A stretch of 64,000 nt of DNA from Galaxea fascicularis (GCA_948470475.1 OX419338.1:10044247-10108246); one strand, 5' to 3'; positions 23,401 through 36,700 are shown, numbered from the stretch's first letter. Notes: generated by a model from the letters alone, not told the origin. Program-made: numbers and translations.

Positions 23401-26400
23401 TTTGGAGCCAGTGAGCCCTGGCCAAGCGTGTGGGAGCTAGAGAGCACTGCCCAAGCGTGTGGGAGCTAGAGAGTGGTGCCCAAGGGTGTAGGAGCTAGTG
23501 ACCGCTGCCCAAGCGTGTGGGCGCTAGAGAGCGTTGCTTAAGCGTGTGGAAGCTCGAGAGCGCTGCCCAAGCGTGTGGGAGCTTGAGATCACGGCCCAAG
23601 CGTGTAGGACTTAGAGAGTGGTGCCCAAGCGTGTGGGAGCTAGAGAGCGCTGCCCAAGCATGTGGGAGCTAGAGAGCGCTGCCCAAGCGTGTTGGAGCTA
23701 ACAACCGTTTCCCAGGTGTGTGGGAGCTAGATAGCGGTGCCCAAGCGTGCGGGAGGTTGAGAGAGGTGCCCAAACGTGTTTGAGCTTAAGAGCGGCGCCC
23801 AAGCGTGTGGGAGCTTCAGTGCACAGCCCAAGCGTGTGGGAACTAGACAGCGTGCACACCCCGCGTGGAAGCTAGAGAGCGCTGCGCAAGCATATGGGAG
23901 CGTTAGAGCGCTTCCCAGGCGTGTGGGAGCTTGAAAGCGCTGCCCAGGCGTGTGGGAGCTAGAGAGCCCTTCTCAGGCGTGTGGTACCAACAGAGGGGTG
24001 CCCAAGCGTCTGGGAACTCGTGGGCGGTGCCCAAGCGTGTGGGAGCTAGAGAGCGGTGCCCAAGGGTATGCGAGCTCAAGAGCGGTGCCCAAGCGTGCGG
24101 GAACTAGAGAGCGCTGCCCGAGCTGGTGGGAGCTAGATAGCGCTGCCCAAGTGTGTGGGAGCTAGAGAGTAGTGCCCAGTCGTGTGCGAGCAAGAGAGCA
24201 CTACCCAAGCGTGTGGGAGCTAGAGAGCGCTGCCCAAGCGTTTGGCAGCTTAAGAGCGCTGCCCAAGCGTGTAGGAGCTTGATAGCGCTGCCAAAGAAGT
24301 GTGGGAGCTTGAGAGCGCTGCCCAAGCGTGTGGGAGATCGAGAGCAGTTCTCAAGCGCGTGGGAGCTTAAGAGCGGTGGCCAAGGGTGTGGGAGCTAGAG
24401 AATCGTGCACAACCGTGTGGGAGCTCGAGAGCGGTTCCCCCGGCGTGTAAGAGCTAGAGACCGCTTCCCAATCGACTGAGAGCGAGAGAGCGCTGCCCAA
24501 GCGTGTGGAAGCTACAGAGCGCTGTCCAAGCGTGTGGGAGCAAGAGAGCGGTGCCTACGCTTGTCGGAGCTCGAGAGCGCTGCCCAAGCGTGTGGGAGCT
24601 AGAGCGCGCTGCCCAAACGTCTGGGAGCAATAGAGCGGTGCCCAAGCGTGTTGGAGAAAGAGAGTGGTGCCTAAGCTTGTGGGAGCTAGAGAGCGCTGCC
24701 CAAGCGTGTGAGAGCCAGTGAGCCCTGCCCAAGCGTGCAGGAGCTAGAGAGTGCTGTCCAAGCGTGTGGGACCTAGGGAGCGGTGCCCAAGCGTGTGGGA
24801 GCTAGAGAGTCCTGAAAAGGGGTGTAGGAGGTAGAAAGCGCTTCCCAAGCGTGTGGGAGCTAGAGAGCGCTGCCCAATCGCGCGAAAACTACAGAGCGCT
24901 TCCCACGCGTGTGGGAACTTGATAGCGGTTCAGTCAAGCGTGTGGGAGCTTGAAAGGGGTGCGCAAGCGTGTGGGAGCTAGAGAGTGGTGCCCGAGCGTG
25001 TGGGAGCTTAAGAGCGGTGCCCAAGCGTGTGGGAGCTTGAGAGCGCTTCTCAAGCGTGAGGAAGCTTAAGAGCGAGGCGAAGCGTGTGCGAGCTAGAGAG
25101 CGACTCCCAAGCCTGTGGGAGCTAGAGAGCGGTGCCCAAGCGTGTGGAAGCTGCAAAGCGGTGCCCAAGCGTGCGGGAGCTTGAGAGTGGTGCCTAAGCG
25201 TTTGGGAGCTTGAAAGCGTTGCCGAAGCGGGTGGTAGCTAGAGAACGCTGCCTAGGCGTGTGGGAATTTGAGAGCGGTGCCTAAGCGTGTCGGAGCTAGT
25301 GAGCGCAGCCCAATCGTTTGCGACCTAGAGAGCGCTGCCCAAGCGTGTGGGACCTAGAGAGCGCTGCCAAGGGGTGTGGGAGCTTCCGAGGACTCCCCAC
25401 GCGTGTGGAAGCTAGACAGCGGGGCCCAAGGAAGTAAGAGCAAGAGAGCGGCGCTCAAGCGTGTGGGAGCTAGAGAGCGGTGCCCAAGCGTGTGGAAGCT
25501 GGAGAGTGGTGCCCTAGTGTGTGGGAGCACAAGAGCGCTGCCAAATCGTGTGGGAGCTAGAGAGCGCGGGCCAATCGTTTTGGAGCTAGAGAGCGCTGCC
25601 CAAGCGTGTAGGCGCTAGAGAGCGGTGCCTAAGCTTGTCGGAACTCGAAAGCGCTGCCCAAGCGTGTGGGAACTAGAGAGCGCTGCCCAAGCGTGTGAGA
25701 ACTAGAGAGTGCTGCCCATGCAGGTGGGAGCTACAGAGCGGTGCCCAAGCGTGTGTCCAAGCGTGCAGGAGCTTGAGAGCGCTGCCCACGCGTGTGCGAG
25801 CTAGATAGCGGTGCCCAAGCGTGCGGGAGGTTGAGAGAGGTGCCCAAACGTGTTTGAGCTTAAGAGCGGCGCCCAAGCGTGTGGGAGCTTCAGTGCGCAG
25901 CCCAAGCGTGTGGGAACTAGACAGCGGTGACACCCCGCGTGGGAGCTAGAGAGCGCTGCTCAAGCTTGTGGGAACTTGAGAGCACTTCCCAGGCGTTTGG
26001 GAGCTTGAGAGCGCTGCCCAGGCGTGTCGGAGCTAGATAGCCCTTCTTAGGCGTGTGGTAGCAAGAGCGCGGTGTGCAAGCGTGTGGGAGCTCGAGAGCG
26101 GTGCCCAAGCGTGTGGAAGCTAGAGAGCGGTGCCCAAGGGTGTGCGAGCTCGAGAGCGGTGCCCAAGAGTCCGGGAACTAGAGAGCGCTGCCCAAGCGTG
26201 TGGGAGCTTGAGAGCGGTGCCCAAGCGTGTGGAAGGTAGAGAGCGGTGCCCAAGGGTGTGCAAGCTCGAGAGCGGTGCCCAAGCGTCCGGGAACTAGAGA
26301 GCGCTGCCCAAGCGTGTGGGAGCTTGATAGCGGTTCTCAAGCGTGTGGGAGTTGAAAGGGGTGCCGAAGCGTGTGGGAGCTAGAGAGTGCTGCCCAAGCG

Positions 26401-28482
26401 TGTGAAAGCTAAATAGCGCTTCCTAGGCGTGTGGGAGCTAGAGAGCGGTGCCCAAGCGTGTTCGAGCTTCAGAGCGGTTCCCAAGCGTGTGGGAGCTTGA
26501 GAGCGCTGCCCAAACGTGTGGGAGCTAGAGAGCAGTGCCCAAGCGTGTGGGAGCTTGAGAGCGCTGCTTAAGCGTGTGGGAGCTTGAGGGCGCTGCCTAA
26601 GCGTGTGGGAGCTAGAGCGCGCTTTCTAGGCGTGTGGGAGCTAGAGAGCGGTGCCCAAGCGTGGGAGCCCTAGAAGTGTCCCCAAGCGTGTAGGAGCTTG
26701 AAACCTATGCCCAAGCGTGGGGGAGCTTGAGAGGGGTGCCCAAGCGTTTTGGAGCTTGGCAGCAGTGCCTAAGCGTGTGGGTGCTTGAGAGCTGTGCCCA
26801 AGCGTGTGAGAGCTAAAAGCACTTCCAAGGCGTGTGGGAGCAAGATAGCGGTGCCCAAGCGTGTAAGAGCTGAAGAGCGCTGCCCAAGCGTGTGGGAGCT
26901 TGAGAGCGGTGCCCAAGGGTGTGGGAGCTAGAGAGTTGTGCCCAAGCGTGTGGGAGCTAGAGGGTGCTGGCAAAGCGTGTGGAAGCTGAAATGCGTTTCC
27001 CAGGCGTGAGGAAGCTAGAAAGCGGTGCACAAGCGTGTGGAGGCTTGGAAGTACTGCTTAAGCGTGTGGGAGCTTGAAACGGCTGCCCAAGCGTGTGGGA
27101 GTTAGAGAGCGCTGCCCAAGTGTGTGGGAGCTAGGGAGCGCTGCCAAAGTGTGTGGGAGCTTGAAAGTGCTGCCCAAGCGTGTGGGAGCTAGAGAGCGCT
27201 GCTTAAGCGTCTGGGAGCTTGAGAACACCGCCCAAGCGTGTGGGAGCATGAGAGCGGTGCCCAAAGGTGTGGGAGCTAGAGAGTCGTGCGCAAGCGTGTG
27301 GGAGCTAGAGAGTGGTGCCCAAGCGTGTGGGAGCTTGAAAGCGCTGCCCAAGTGTGTGTGAGCTAGAGAGCGCTGCCTAAGCGAGTGGGAGCTAGAGAAC
27401 GCTGCCCAAGCGTATGGGAGCTAGAGAGCGCTGTCCAAGCTTGTGGATGCTGGAGAGCGCTGCCTAAGCGTGTCGAAGCTCGAGGGCGCTGCCCAAGCGT
27501 GTGGGAGCTAGAGAGCGGTTCCCAAGCGTTCGGGAGCTAGTGAATTCTTCCCAAGTGTGCGGGACCTAGAGAGCGCTCCTTAAGCGTGTGGGAGCCAAAG
27601 AGCGCTTCGGAAGCGTGTGGGAGCTAGAGAGTGGTGCCCGCAGGTGTGGGAGCTAGAGACTGCTGCCCAAGCAAGTGGGAGCTAGAGAGCGCTGCCCACG
27701 CGTGTGTAAGCTAGAGACCGCTTTCGAAGCGTGTGGGAGCTAGAGAGCGCTGCCCAAGCGTGTGGGAGCTACAGAGCGCTGTCCAAGCGTGTGGAAGCTA
27801 GAGAGCGCTGCCTAAGCGTGTTGGAGCTAGAGAGCGCTGCTTAAGCGTGTGGGAGCTAGAGAGCGCTGCGCGAGCGTGTGGGCGCTACAGAGGGCTGCCC
27901 AACCTTGTAGGAGCTAGAGAGTGTTGCCCAAGCGTGTGGAAGCTACAGAGCGCTGCAGAAGCGTGCAGGAGCTAGAGAGCGCTGCCCAAGCGTGTGGGAG
28001 TTAGAGAGCGGTGCCCAAGCGTTTCGGAGCTAGAAAGTCGTGCCCAAGCGTGTGGGAGCTAGAGAGCGCTGCCTAGGCGTGTGGGAGCTAAAAAGCGCTT
28101 CCCAGGCGTCTGGGAGCTAGAGAGCAGTGCCCAAGCGTGTGGATGTTTAAGAGCGGATTTCAAGCGTCTGGGAGCTTGAGAGCGAGGCGAAGCGTGTGGG
28201 AGCTAGAGAGCGGTTCCCAAGCGTGTGGGAGCTACAGAGCGCTGCCCACTCGTGTGGAAGCTAGAGAGCGCTTCCCAAGCGTGTAGGAGCTAGAGAGCGC
28301 TGCCGACGTGTGTGGGAGCTTGAAAGGGGTGCCCAAGCGTGTGGGAGCTAGAGAGTGCTGCCCAAGCGTGTGAAAGCTAAAAGCGCTTCCGAGGCGTGTG
28401 GGAGCTATAGAGTGGTACCCAAGCGGGTGGGAGTTTAAGAGCGCTGCCCAAGCGTGAGGGAGCTTGAGAGCGGCTCTCAAGC
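20453..28482 (+). repeat. 29-bp GC-rich minisatellite, central segment
   Basis: About 8 kb of 29-bp units with many single-base variants. Rare variants recur as blocks. For example, the order GAACTAGACAGCGGTGAC then CGCGTGGGAGCTAGAG is seen near 20645, 20820, 21465, 22068 and 25911, and in altered form near 23836. A long block around CAAGGGGTGTGGGAG followed by CGAGGACTCCCC occurs at about 22783 and again at about 25366. This shows segmental duplication inside the array. Because 29 is not a multiple of three, one frame yields a 29-residue peptide repeat; these frames stop wherever AGCTAG falls in frame, so they are not genes. Confidence 0.95.
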
Positions 28483-28483
28483 G

Positions 28484-28575
28484 TGACGAAGGGCTAGCGC
28501 TCGAAACGTCAGCTTTTAGAATCCCTGTACGGTGGTCAATTTACATTTATCAACTCTGTTGATAATACCAAAATT
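28484..28575 (+). mobile_element. ~90-bp non-satellite insert with a TGACGA...CGAAAC motif
   Basis: The 29-bp register breaks at GCGTGACGAAGGGC and resumes at GAAGCTAGAGAACGC. The insert begins TGACGAAGGGCTAGCGCT, then CGAAACGTCAGC, then AT-rich sequence. TGACGA, a short pairable stem and GAAAC together resemble a minimal hammerhead ribozyme core, as carried by Penelope-like and other retroelements. The stem is weak and the 5' strand has one mismatch, so the ribozyme reading is tentative. A retroelement scrap is the safer call. Confidence 0.45.
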
Positions 28576-30827
28576 GAAGCTAGAGAACGCTGTCCAAGCG
28601 TTTGGAGGTAGAGAGGGCTTCCTAAGCTTGTCAGAACTCGACAGCGCTGCCCAAGCGTGTGGGAGCTAGAGAGCGGTGCGCAAGCATGTGGGAGCTAGAG
28701 AGTTGTGCTTAAGCGTGTGGGAGTTAGAGCGCACTTCCCAGGCGTGTGGGAGATAGAGAACGGTGCCCAAGCGTGTGGGAGCTTGAGAGCGCTGCCTAAG
28801 GTTGTCGGAGCTCGACAGCGCTGCCCAAGCGTGTGGGAGCTTGAGATCGGTGCCCAAGCGTGTGGGAGCTAGAGAGCGTTTCCCAAGCGTGTGGGAGCCA
28901 GTGAGCCCTGGCGAAGCGTGTGGGAGCTAGAGAACGCTGCCTAGGCGTGTGGGAGCTACAGAGCGGTGCCCAAGCGTGTGGGAGTTCGAGAGCGCTGCCT
29001 AAGCGTGTGGGAGCTTGAGAGTGCTGCCCAAGCGTTTAGAAGCTACCGAGGGCTGTCCAAGCGTGTTGGAGCAAGAGAGTGCTGCCCAAGCGTGTGGGAG
29101 CTTGAGATCGGTTCCCAAGCGTGTGGCAGCTAGAGAGCGGTGCCCAAGCGTCTGGGAGCTAGAGAGTCGTCCCCAAGCGTGTGGGAGCTAGAGAGCGCTG
29201 CGCAAGCGTGTGGGAGGTAAAAAGCGCTTCCCAGTTGTGTGGGAGATAGAGAGCGCTCCTCAAGCGTGTGGGAGCTAGAGAGCGCTGCCCAAGCGTGTGG
29301 CTGCTTGAGAGTGCTGCCAAAGCGTGTGGGAGCTACAGAGCGCGTCCCAAGCGTGTGGGAGCTCTAGAGCGCCGGTCAAGCGTGTGAGAGCTTGAGAGCG
29401 CTGTTTAAGCGGGTGGGAGCTAGAGAACGCTGCCCAGGCGTGTCGGAGCTAGAGAACGCTGCCCATGCGTGTCGGAGCTAGAGAACGCTGCCCAGGCGTG
29501 TCGGAGCTAGAGAGCGGTGCCCAAGCGTGTGGGAGCTCGAGAGCGCTGCACAAGCGTGTGGGAGCTAGAGAGTGTTTCCCAAGCGTGTAGAAGCTACAGA
29601 GCGCTGTCCAAGCGTGTGGGAGCAAGAGAGTCCTGCTTAAGCGTGTGGGAGCTTGAGAGCGGTGCCCAAGCGTGTGGGAGCTAGAGAGCGGTTCCCAAGC
29701 GTGTGGGAGCTAGAGAGTCGTCCCCAAGCGTGTGGAAGCTAGAGAGCGGTGCCCAAGCGTGTGGGAGGTAAAAAGTGCTTCCCAGGCGTGTGGGAGCTAG
29801 AGAGCGCTGCCCAAGCGTGTGGCTGCTTGAGAGTGGTGCGCAAGCAAGTGGGAGCTACAGAGCGCTGCCCAAGCGTGTGGGAGCTTGAGAGCGCCGCCCA
29901 AGCGTGTGGGAGCTTGAGAGCGCTGCCCAAGCGTGTGGGAGCTTGAGAGCGCTGCCCAAGCGGGTGGGAGGTAGAGAACGCTGCCCAGGCGTGTGGGAGC
30001 TTGAGAGCGGTGCCGAAGTGTGTGGGAGCTTGAGAGCGCTGCCTAAGCGTGTGGGAGCTAGAGAGTGCTGCCCAAGCGTATGGGAGCTAGACAGGGCTGC
30101 CCAATTGGTTGGGAGCTTGAGAGCGCTGCCCAAGCGTGTGGAAGCTAGAGAGCGCTGCTTAAGCGTGTGGGAGCATTAGAGCACTGCCCAAACGTGTGGG
30201 AGCTTGAGAGCGCTGCCCAAGCATGTGGGAGCTTGAGAGCGGTGCCCAAGGGTGTGGTAGCTTGAGAGTGGTGCCTAAGCGTGTGGGAGGTTGAGAGCGC
30301 TGCTTAAGCGTGTGGGAGCTGGAGAGCGCTGCCCAAACGTGTGGGAGCTTGAGAGCGCTGCCGAAGCGTGTGGGAGCTTGAGAGCGCTGCCCAAGTGTGT
30401 AGGAGCTTGAGAGCGCTGCCCAAGTGTGTAGGAGCTTGAGAGCGCTGTCCAAGTGTGTGGGAGCTAGAGAGCGCTGCCCAAGCGTATGGGAGCTAGACAG
30501 GGCTGCCCAATTGTGTGGGAGCTTGAGAGCGCTGCCCAAGCGTGTGGGAGGTAGAGAGCGCTGCTTAAGCGTGTGGGAGCTTGAGAGCGCTGCCCAAGCG
30601 TGTGGGAGCTTGAGAGCGCTGCCCAAGCCTGTAGGAGCTTGAGAGTGCTGCCCAGGCGTGTGGTAGCTTGAGAGTGGTGCCCAAGCGTGTGGGAGCTTGA
30701 GAGCGCTGCTTAAGCGTGTGGGAGCTGGAGAGCGCTGCCCAAACGTGTGGGAGCTTCAGAGCGCTGCCGAAGCGTGTGGTTGCTTGACAGTGGTGCCCAA
30801 GCGTGTGGGAGCTTGAGGGCGCTACTT
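28576..30827 (+). repeat. 29-bp GC-rich minisatellite, right segment
   Basis: About 2.25 kb of the same 29-bp unit. From about 29400 to 30800 the units are more uniform than in the central segment and are richer in the AGCTTGAGAGCGC variant, which suggests more recent homogenisation. The array stops at GCGCTACTTAATTACC. Confidence 0.95.
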
Positions 30828-30854
30828 AATTACCGATTAGCAATTTCTATAGCA

Positions 30855-31280
30855 GGGACCAGTTTCTTGAAAGTCCCGTAAACTTTTTGGGCCTATTTCG
30901 GGTGCTATATTTTCCTGCGTATCGTGAAAACGAAGGCGTTTCCAGGCATGAAATTTTGCAACAAATTTCCCCTTTCGTATCTCAAAATCATAGTAAAAAA
31001 ACAGCTTTCAAGAATGAGCAGATCATATTTTTAGAAATAGATTTTCGAGCCCGAAAAGTTTTCGGGACTTTCGAGAAACGGGCTCCTGAAAAGACCACTT
31101 TAAAAAATGCGATCTCTGTATTCTAAAAAGCTGGCCCTTTACTATGATTTCAAGGTACGAAAGGGCAAATTTGTCGCAAAATTTCATGCCCGGGATCGTC
31201 CTCGTTTATAAGATACGAAGGAAATTGTAGCACCCGAAATCGGCCCGAAAAGTTTCGTGGCTTTCGAGAAACGTGCGCCA
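30855..31280. mobile_element. Diverged inverted-repeat element (CGAGAAACGGGC type)
   Basis: The left arm (about 30861-31000, from AGTTTCTTGAAAGTCCCG through GAAATTTTGCAACAAATTT) is mirrored by the right arm (about 31130-31275, with AAATTTGTCGCAAAATTTC and TTTCGAGAAACG). A third copy of the terminal word, GGGACTTTCGAGAAACGGGC, lies internally at about 31063. There is no coding capacity. It abuts the end of the 29-bp satellite. Confidence 0.65.
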
Positions 31281-32225
31281 GATCCCGAAACGATCGGTTC
31301 AATACAACACCTACAATACTGTTGTGACGAAACTCGCCGATTGCTCGATCCTGGGAAAAGCGAGACGGGGAGTGAGGAGACGTGTCACGAACAGTAATTC
31401 CCGGCATTTCCATTCAATCTTCGCATCATTTTTATTTACTTTCTCGTATTTTTTAAGTAAAACATTAAAGATCTATTTTAGAAGCTTTTAACGTAAACTT
31501 TATCATGAAAGTGAACATTTCAAGTCAGGATCACAAGTGATCTTATTTGATGCCTTTGGTGAAGAGAAGTCAAAGAACTGTAACTTGTTTTTCCTTATTT
31601 TCACATTATATTCAACCATAGTTCATGACCTCTTCCCCCTAACTATCCAGTTTTACATAGCATTTTATATTTCCCACAAAGTACTCCCTGTTGTTCAAAA
31701 ATTTCATTTACAGAAGGAATCGATGTAGGATACAAACTTCCTCCACCGCAAACGTAATATTTTCTAATTTCATTTCCCATTAAAAACTATTTAATAAATA
31801 AACTTTTGTGACGGACTTTTTACATCGGAGTTTTTGTCGCTTACTCTAACTGTACACTGTATATTATATATCACCATGGTGATCTTTGACAGCTGGTCTA
31901 AGTCATCATCAAAAAAAATCTCTAAAACTCGTTTTCTTGAATGCTCACTACAAGGCAAAATCAAAGAAAAACGCCGCTCGTCAGATGTCAGTTTTCAATT
32001 AACACTAAAAACATTTACATTTATCTACAAATTAATAATTGAATACCAAATTGAGGATCGTCTGCGCAGGAAAGTACCGTTCCGCTAAATGTCTTTTGTA
32101 TGGTCACCGTAACTTCAAATTTTACTCAACAAATGGTTAGAATCAGAACTTAGTTAGTGCAAGATATTACCTGGAGCAAAAGGCCTACAAAGATGAAAGA
32201 ATGCTTAGAAAAAAAGATAACAGAA
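31281..32225. other. No recognisable gene; probable 3' flank of the UBE2Z-like gene
   Basis: AT-rich sequence with short frames of low complexity. The 3' UTR of the minus-strand gene ending at 32226 should lie in the right part of this stretch, but I could not identify a convincing polyadenylation signal. Confidence 0.4.
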
Positions 32226-33722
32226 TCAGTCATCGCCATATAAAAACTCCTCCCAATCATCTATTTCTGGGGGAGGATTTTCAGCGACAGCTGGCTTGGA
32301 AGCCTCTTCTTCATCGCTCTCTGTGTCGTCCAGTCCACCTGCAGCTGCTTTCTCGGCATCAATATTTCTCTTGATAGCATCAAGCCTGAGTTTAATCGAC
32401 GAATAATCGAAGACGCCTTGGTTTTCCCCAAAAGGGTCCTGAAATAAAATCAGTTCCACAAAATTAGTATTTACTGTATAATATAATGCCCAACAAAAAT
32501 GAATGTAGTTTGAAAAGGTGTTCTACCACAAATCAGTGCTCCATGCATAACTGTTCATTTAAGTAAGCTTCCACATATGTTAGCGAGAGACCGGTTGTGA
32601 AAATCTCCTAGGAGGTGACCCAACAGAGGCTCTAGGGGACAGGTGGCCAGCCTGGTCAGCCATCGCCCAGTCTCCACCCAACCCTGATGTGTGTAAGGGC
32701 AGACCACAGCACCGGGAACTACGTTCCCTACTATTTTTCATCAGTGTGTGGGTTATTTTACGACCCCTCCAGTTTTACGTGTGGAGGTGAAGGAGACAAA
32801 GCCAAAGCCTTAACGTTTCTACCCAGTGACGCGATCATCTGAACGGAAGCCGAACCTAAGACCCTACAGCTGTAGTTTGTGGTCTAATCTAGGGTTTGAA
32901 CCTACCACCTTCCGCAGTCTGGGGCTCCACCAAATGAGCAAACCGGGCGGCGATTATACAAGTTACAAAAGGCGCAAAATTGTGCGTCATTTGGATATTT
33001 AAAAATAAACAAACTGATCAAGTCCCCAACAGATATGACTACCGATATGACGAGCAACCCATCCACCGTTACATTATACAACTGTCGTGCGCCTGACCAG
33101 TTATTGTTGGAAAAAATAAATTAAAATTGGAACCCAGCTCCTGGTGACTTTTTACCTTCATCTTCTTTCCATTCAAAGTCGTATTCTGGGCCACAGTTTT
33201 ACAGTAATTGTCGTAGAACTTGAGGAACAATTTCTTCATTTTAGTTCTGAAATAGTTAAATGACAAGAAACAATGAGCATTGTGAGAGCCTCACAACACG
33301 AAGGACCGGTTATTCAAACAGTAATTTAGACAAGGTTTATCACAATAACTTACTTGAAAGCAGGCGGGTATCTTTGTCTTCCTTCTAACACTTCACAGAC
33401 TGCGACTCTGAGATTTTCATGCTGAATAATTTCATTGTACCTTTTGGAGTCACCTTTGCAGAGTTCCTACAGGAACAATGTAAAAACTGTCACTTTGCAA
33501 ACTATAATTACCCAGCCAAGTGAAGTCCTGAGAAGAACTGATGTCTCCACAAGTCAACAGTCGTCAACATGAGAGTCGAGTGAATAGGCCATTTCTGAGT
33601 TATCTCAGGCCTCTTTTTCAAACCGAGTCTAAGTGCTCATCCTTTCATACGCAAATCAATTTTCATTCACGTGAAAATGAGTTTAATTTGCGTGTGAATG
33701 AAAATTGATTTGCATATGAAAG

Positions 33723-33753
<31 letters not shown>

Positions 33754-36700
33754 ACCTGAGGTAATTCGGAAATGGCCTATTGTCTGTCATCTGGGTTTGG
33801 ACCATATTGTTTAATTAACAGCTTTCGTTCTTCACATTCTGTTAGTTACGATGAAATAATATTGTGTTTGCACATGCATGTTACTGTCTTTGTTGCACAA
33901 TTCTTCATTGGCCTATCAGTTAACTGGTTTGTGTACTATCTGTTTGTCAGAGTCTCAGTATAACTTCATGATCGGTCATATTTCAAGAAGTTCTTTTTCG
34001 TATTGTATTGAAAACTGTTGAGCCTTTTTTTATCTTATGATTCGATCCCTTCCTTCTTTCTTTTTTTGAAACTGGAGTTTTAGAACAGCAAATAACACAA
34101 AAATTCAGCAACAGTGGGCTTAGTTCTACCAACCTTTTTCTCGTATCCTGGTTCATTGTGATACGGTTCTTCATTCAGAAGAGACTGGATGGAAATCAGC
34201 AAACTTGAGAGCGTCTGTGCAGGACTCCAAGCTGGGCCTTGCCATGTTCTGTTCGCAAATATCATAAAATTATATGTTAAGTAGGAGGCAGATGTGACGA
34301 GAATCCCAAAATCTGAATAGTTAGTCAAGGTAGAAAACAAAGAGCATTTTTAAAACCGTTGTAAAGACAGTAGTCATGTAAAAAAGGACTGTCTGAAAAA
34401 GCAAAATTAACACAATGTCCTGGAGCCCATATGTTTTTCTTGAAGATTTCTGACCAACACCTCTTATTTACTCAAAATTTTGCCCTAAATGGTTTTGTCT
34501 GTCTAGTGTAGCACAAAAATAAACTACTTGAGTTCATATTTAAAGTTTTCAATAACCAATATTAGTATCACCCAACTAGTGGACTAATGCAAACCCTGCA
34601 TTTTGATTGGCTACGCTACTATCTAGAGGACTATTAGTAATAGTCCTCGAGTAGCAATTAAGCGTGACACTTTCCTTCATTTTATTCCCAAATAAATATT
34701 TCTTCACCTTACATTGGCTAACTTTATTATTGCCTTTTCTGTCCGACAGGTTGGGTGATACTAAAACAATAGCCCAATAGCAGCCTCATGGGCTATTGAC
34801 CTGTAATTAATAATAATAATAATTTAATGCTTTTATATAGCGCTATTCCATCAACTGCTCATAGCGCTTTACAACGGTAAATTCTCACAATTCTAAATCC
34901 TTACAATTCTAATTTCTTACAATTCTCGAATCAAATCAAATCAAATCAAATCAAATGTTGGTTTTTGAGGAGAGGGGAGAACTGGAGTACCCGGAGAAAA
35001 ACCTCTCGGAGCAGAGTAGAGAACAAACAAACTCAGCCCACTTATGACGCCGAGTCCGGGAATCGAACCCGGGACACATTGGTGGAAGGCGAGCGCTCTC
35101 ACCACTGCGCCAACCCTGCTCCCCTGTAGCCCTTGCTGGTTTTATATCGAAGTTGCGGGGGATATACCTCAAAATATGAGGGGAAATTCATTGGCCCAAG
35201 GCCCTTAATGACAGCCCTGTAGACAGCAACATATCTGCTGAATAGAGTTAGGCCCAGTTCAAACGTCGAACTTTTCATGCGCCGAATCAAATACCTCTTT
35301 GGGTCGACCCAAAAGAAATTAAAATTCAACGTTGGTTCAGACGTTGAATTAAATGCGTCGAATTATATGTGACTCTTGATGTTTTTTCCGAAAATACATT
35401 GAAATAATTGATGCATTAGATTCGGCACATGAGAAGTTCGACGTTTGAATCAATTAAATTCGATGAATTTGATTTGGGTCGACCCAACTATTGAATTCGA
35501 CTGAGCCGGTCGAATTTAATAGTTGGGTTGACCCAAATCAAATTCGTCGAATTTAATTGATTCAAATGTCGAACTTCTCATGTGCTGAATCAAATGATTT
35601 GATTCGGAGCATGAAAAGTTCGACGTTTGAACCGGGCCTTATCTGCTGTTTGAACAACTGTGGCTACATCTTCACTAAACTGAACAATTCCTGTAATTAC
35701 TCCTTTGTTACTACAAACGTATTGCAGTCTGATGAGTACTTTTTACATGTACAGGTAACCATGAACTTAATTCAGGTCTAGCTTTTGGTCATGACCATGG
35801 AAACCTTTCAGTGCACAAAGAAGAGCTAAAAACATCTGTGGACACTAGCAGTTGGTGTTTATTGGCAGTATTGGACTCACATCTCAAAAAAAATACAGAT
35901 CATAACTTTGTAAATCCACCAGCCAAATTTCCAAGTAATTATAATCTGAGTATTGACTACTTACCCTAAGATACTGAGGCACACCATGCCATTTGCATAC
36001 AGATTGGGGTTAAACCTCACTCTACCTGCTCCAGTAGTCATGAGTCTGACTTTTGGAGGTTTGATTGGGTAATCTGGAGTAAACGATATCAGGAAATAGA
36101 AAAATCCACCCTCATATGGAGTCCCACGGGGACCAATGACCAATGCATGAACCTAATAAAATCAGAAATATGAGATCATCACTTACAGTGAAAATGAAAT
36201 CAATGAATCATTCTAGCTGGGCTCTGTTAAACCACGTGAAAATAGTTATTTGTTCAAAGCACAATATTTAAAGCTAACCCATGGTTAGAGAAAACTTTGA
36301 TAGCAATCAAAATACTTTCAATCAATAATTCATTACAATAGGATTGTTCTTAAGATTAACTGGCATATCTCCTTACTTTTATTACATTTTCAAGAAGCAT
36401 GATAACAAGCTGCTACATTTATTCATATTCCTGGAAATGCATTAACTGTTGGCACCCTAGAAGCCACAAATTTACAAGACTACAAAGAAAACACCTGGGA
36501 GCCAGATGCGTAGTTCAAGGACAAAATGTCTCCAATGAAAACGTCCTTTACAAAAACCAACATAACTAAGGCTCTATCTACTGCAGATACAAACTGTACA
36601 AAAGAGGAAACAAAAAATTGATTTCATTTGTGCTTCTTATTTCTCATATAATAAGTACATATAACTACGACCTAGTCAATGTCTTTGTATAGCAACTTAC

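Noticed and set aside
17256..30642. Many 60-200 codon frames on both strands with SLRALPKRVGARERCPS- or LSSSHTLGQRSLAPT-like repeats
   Set aside because: They are translations of the 29-bp satellite. Because 29 is not divisible by three, all frames share one 29-residue repeat, and length depends only on TAG-to-TTG variants in AGCTAG.
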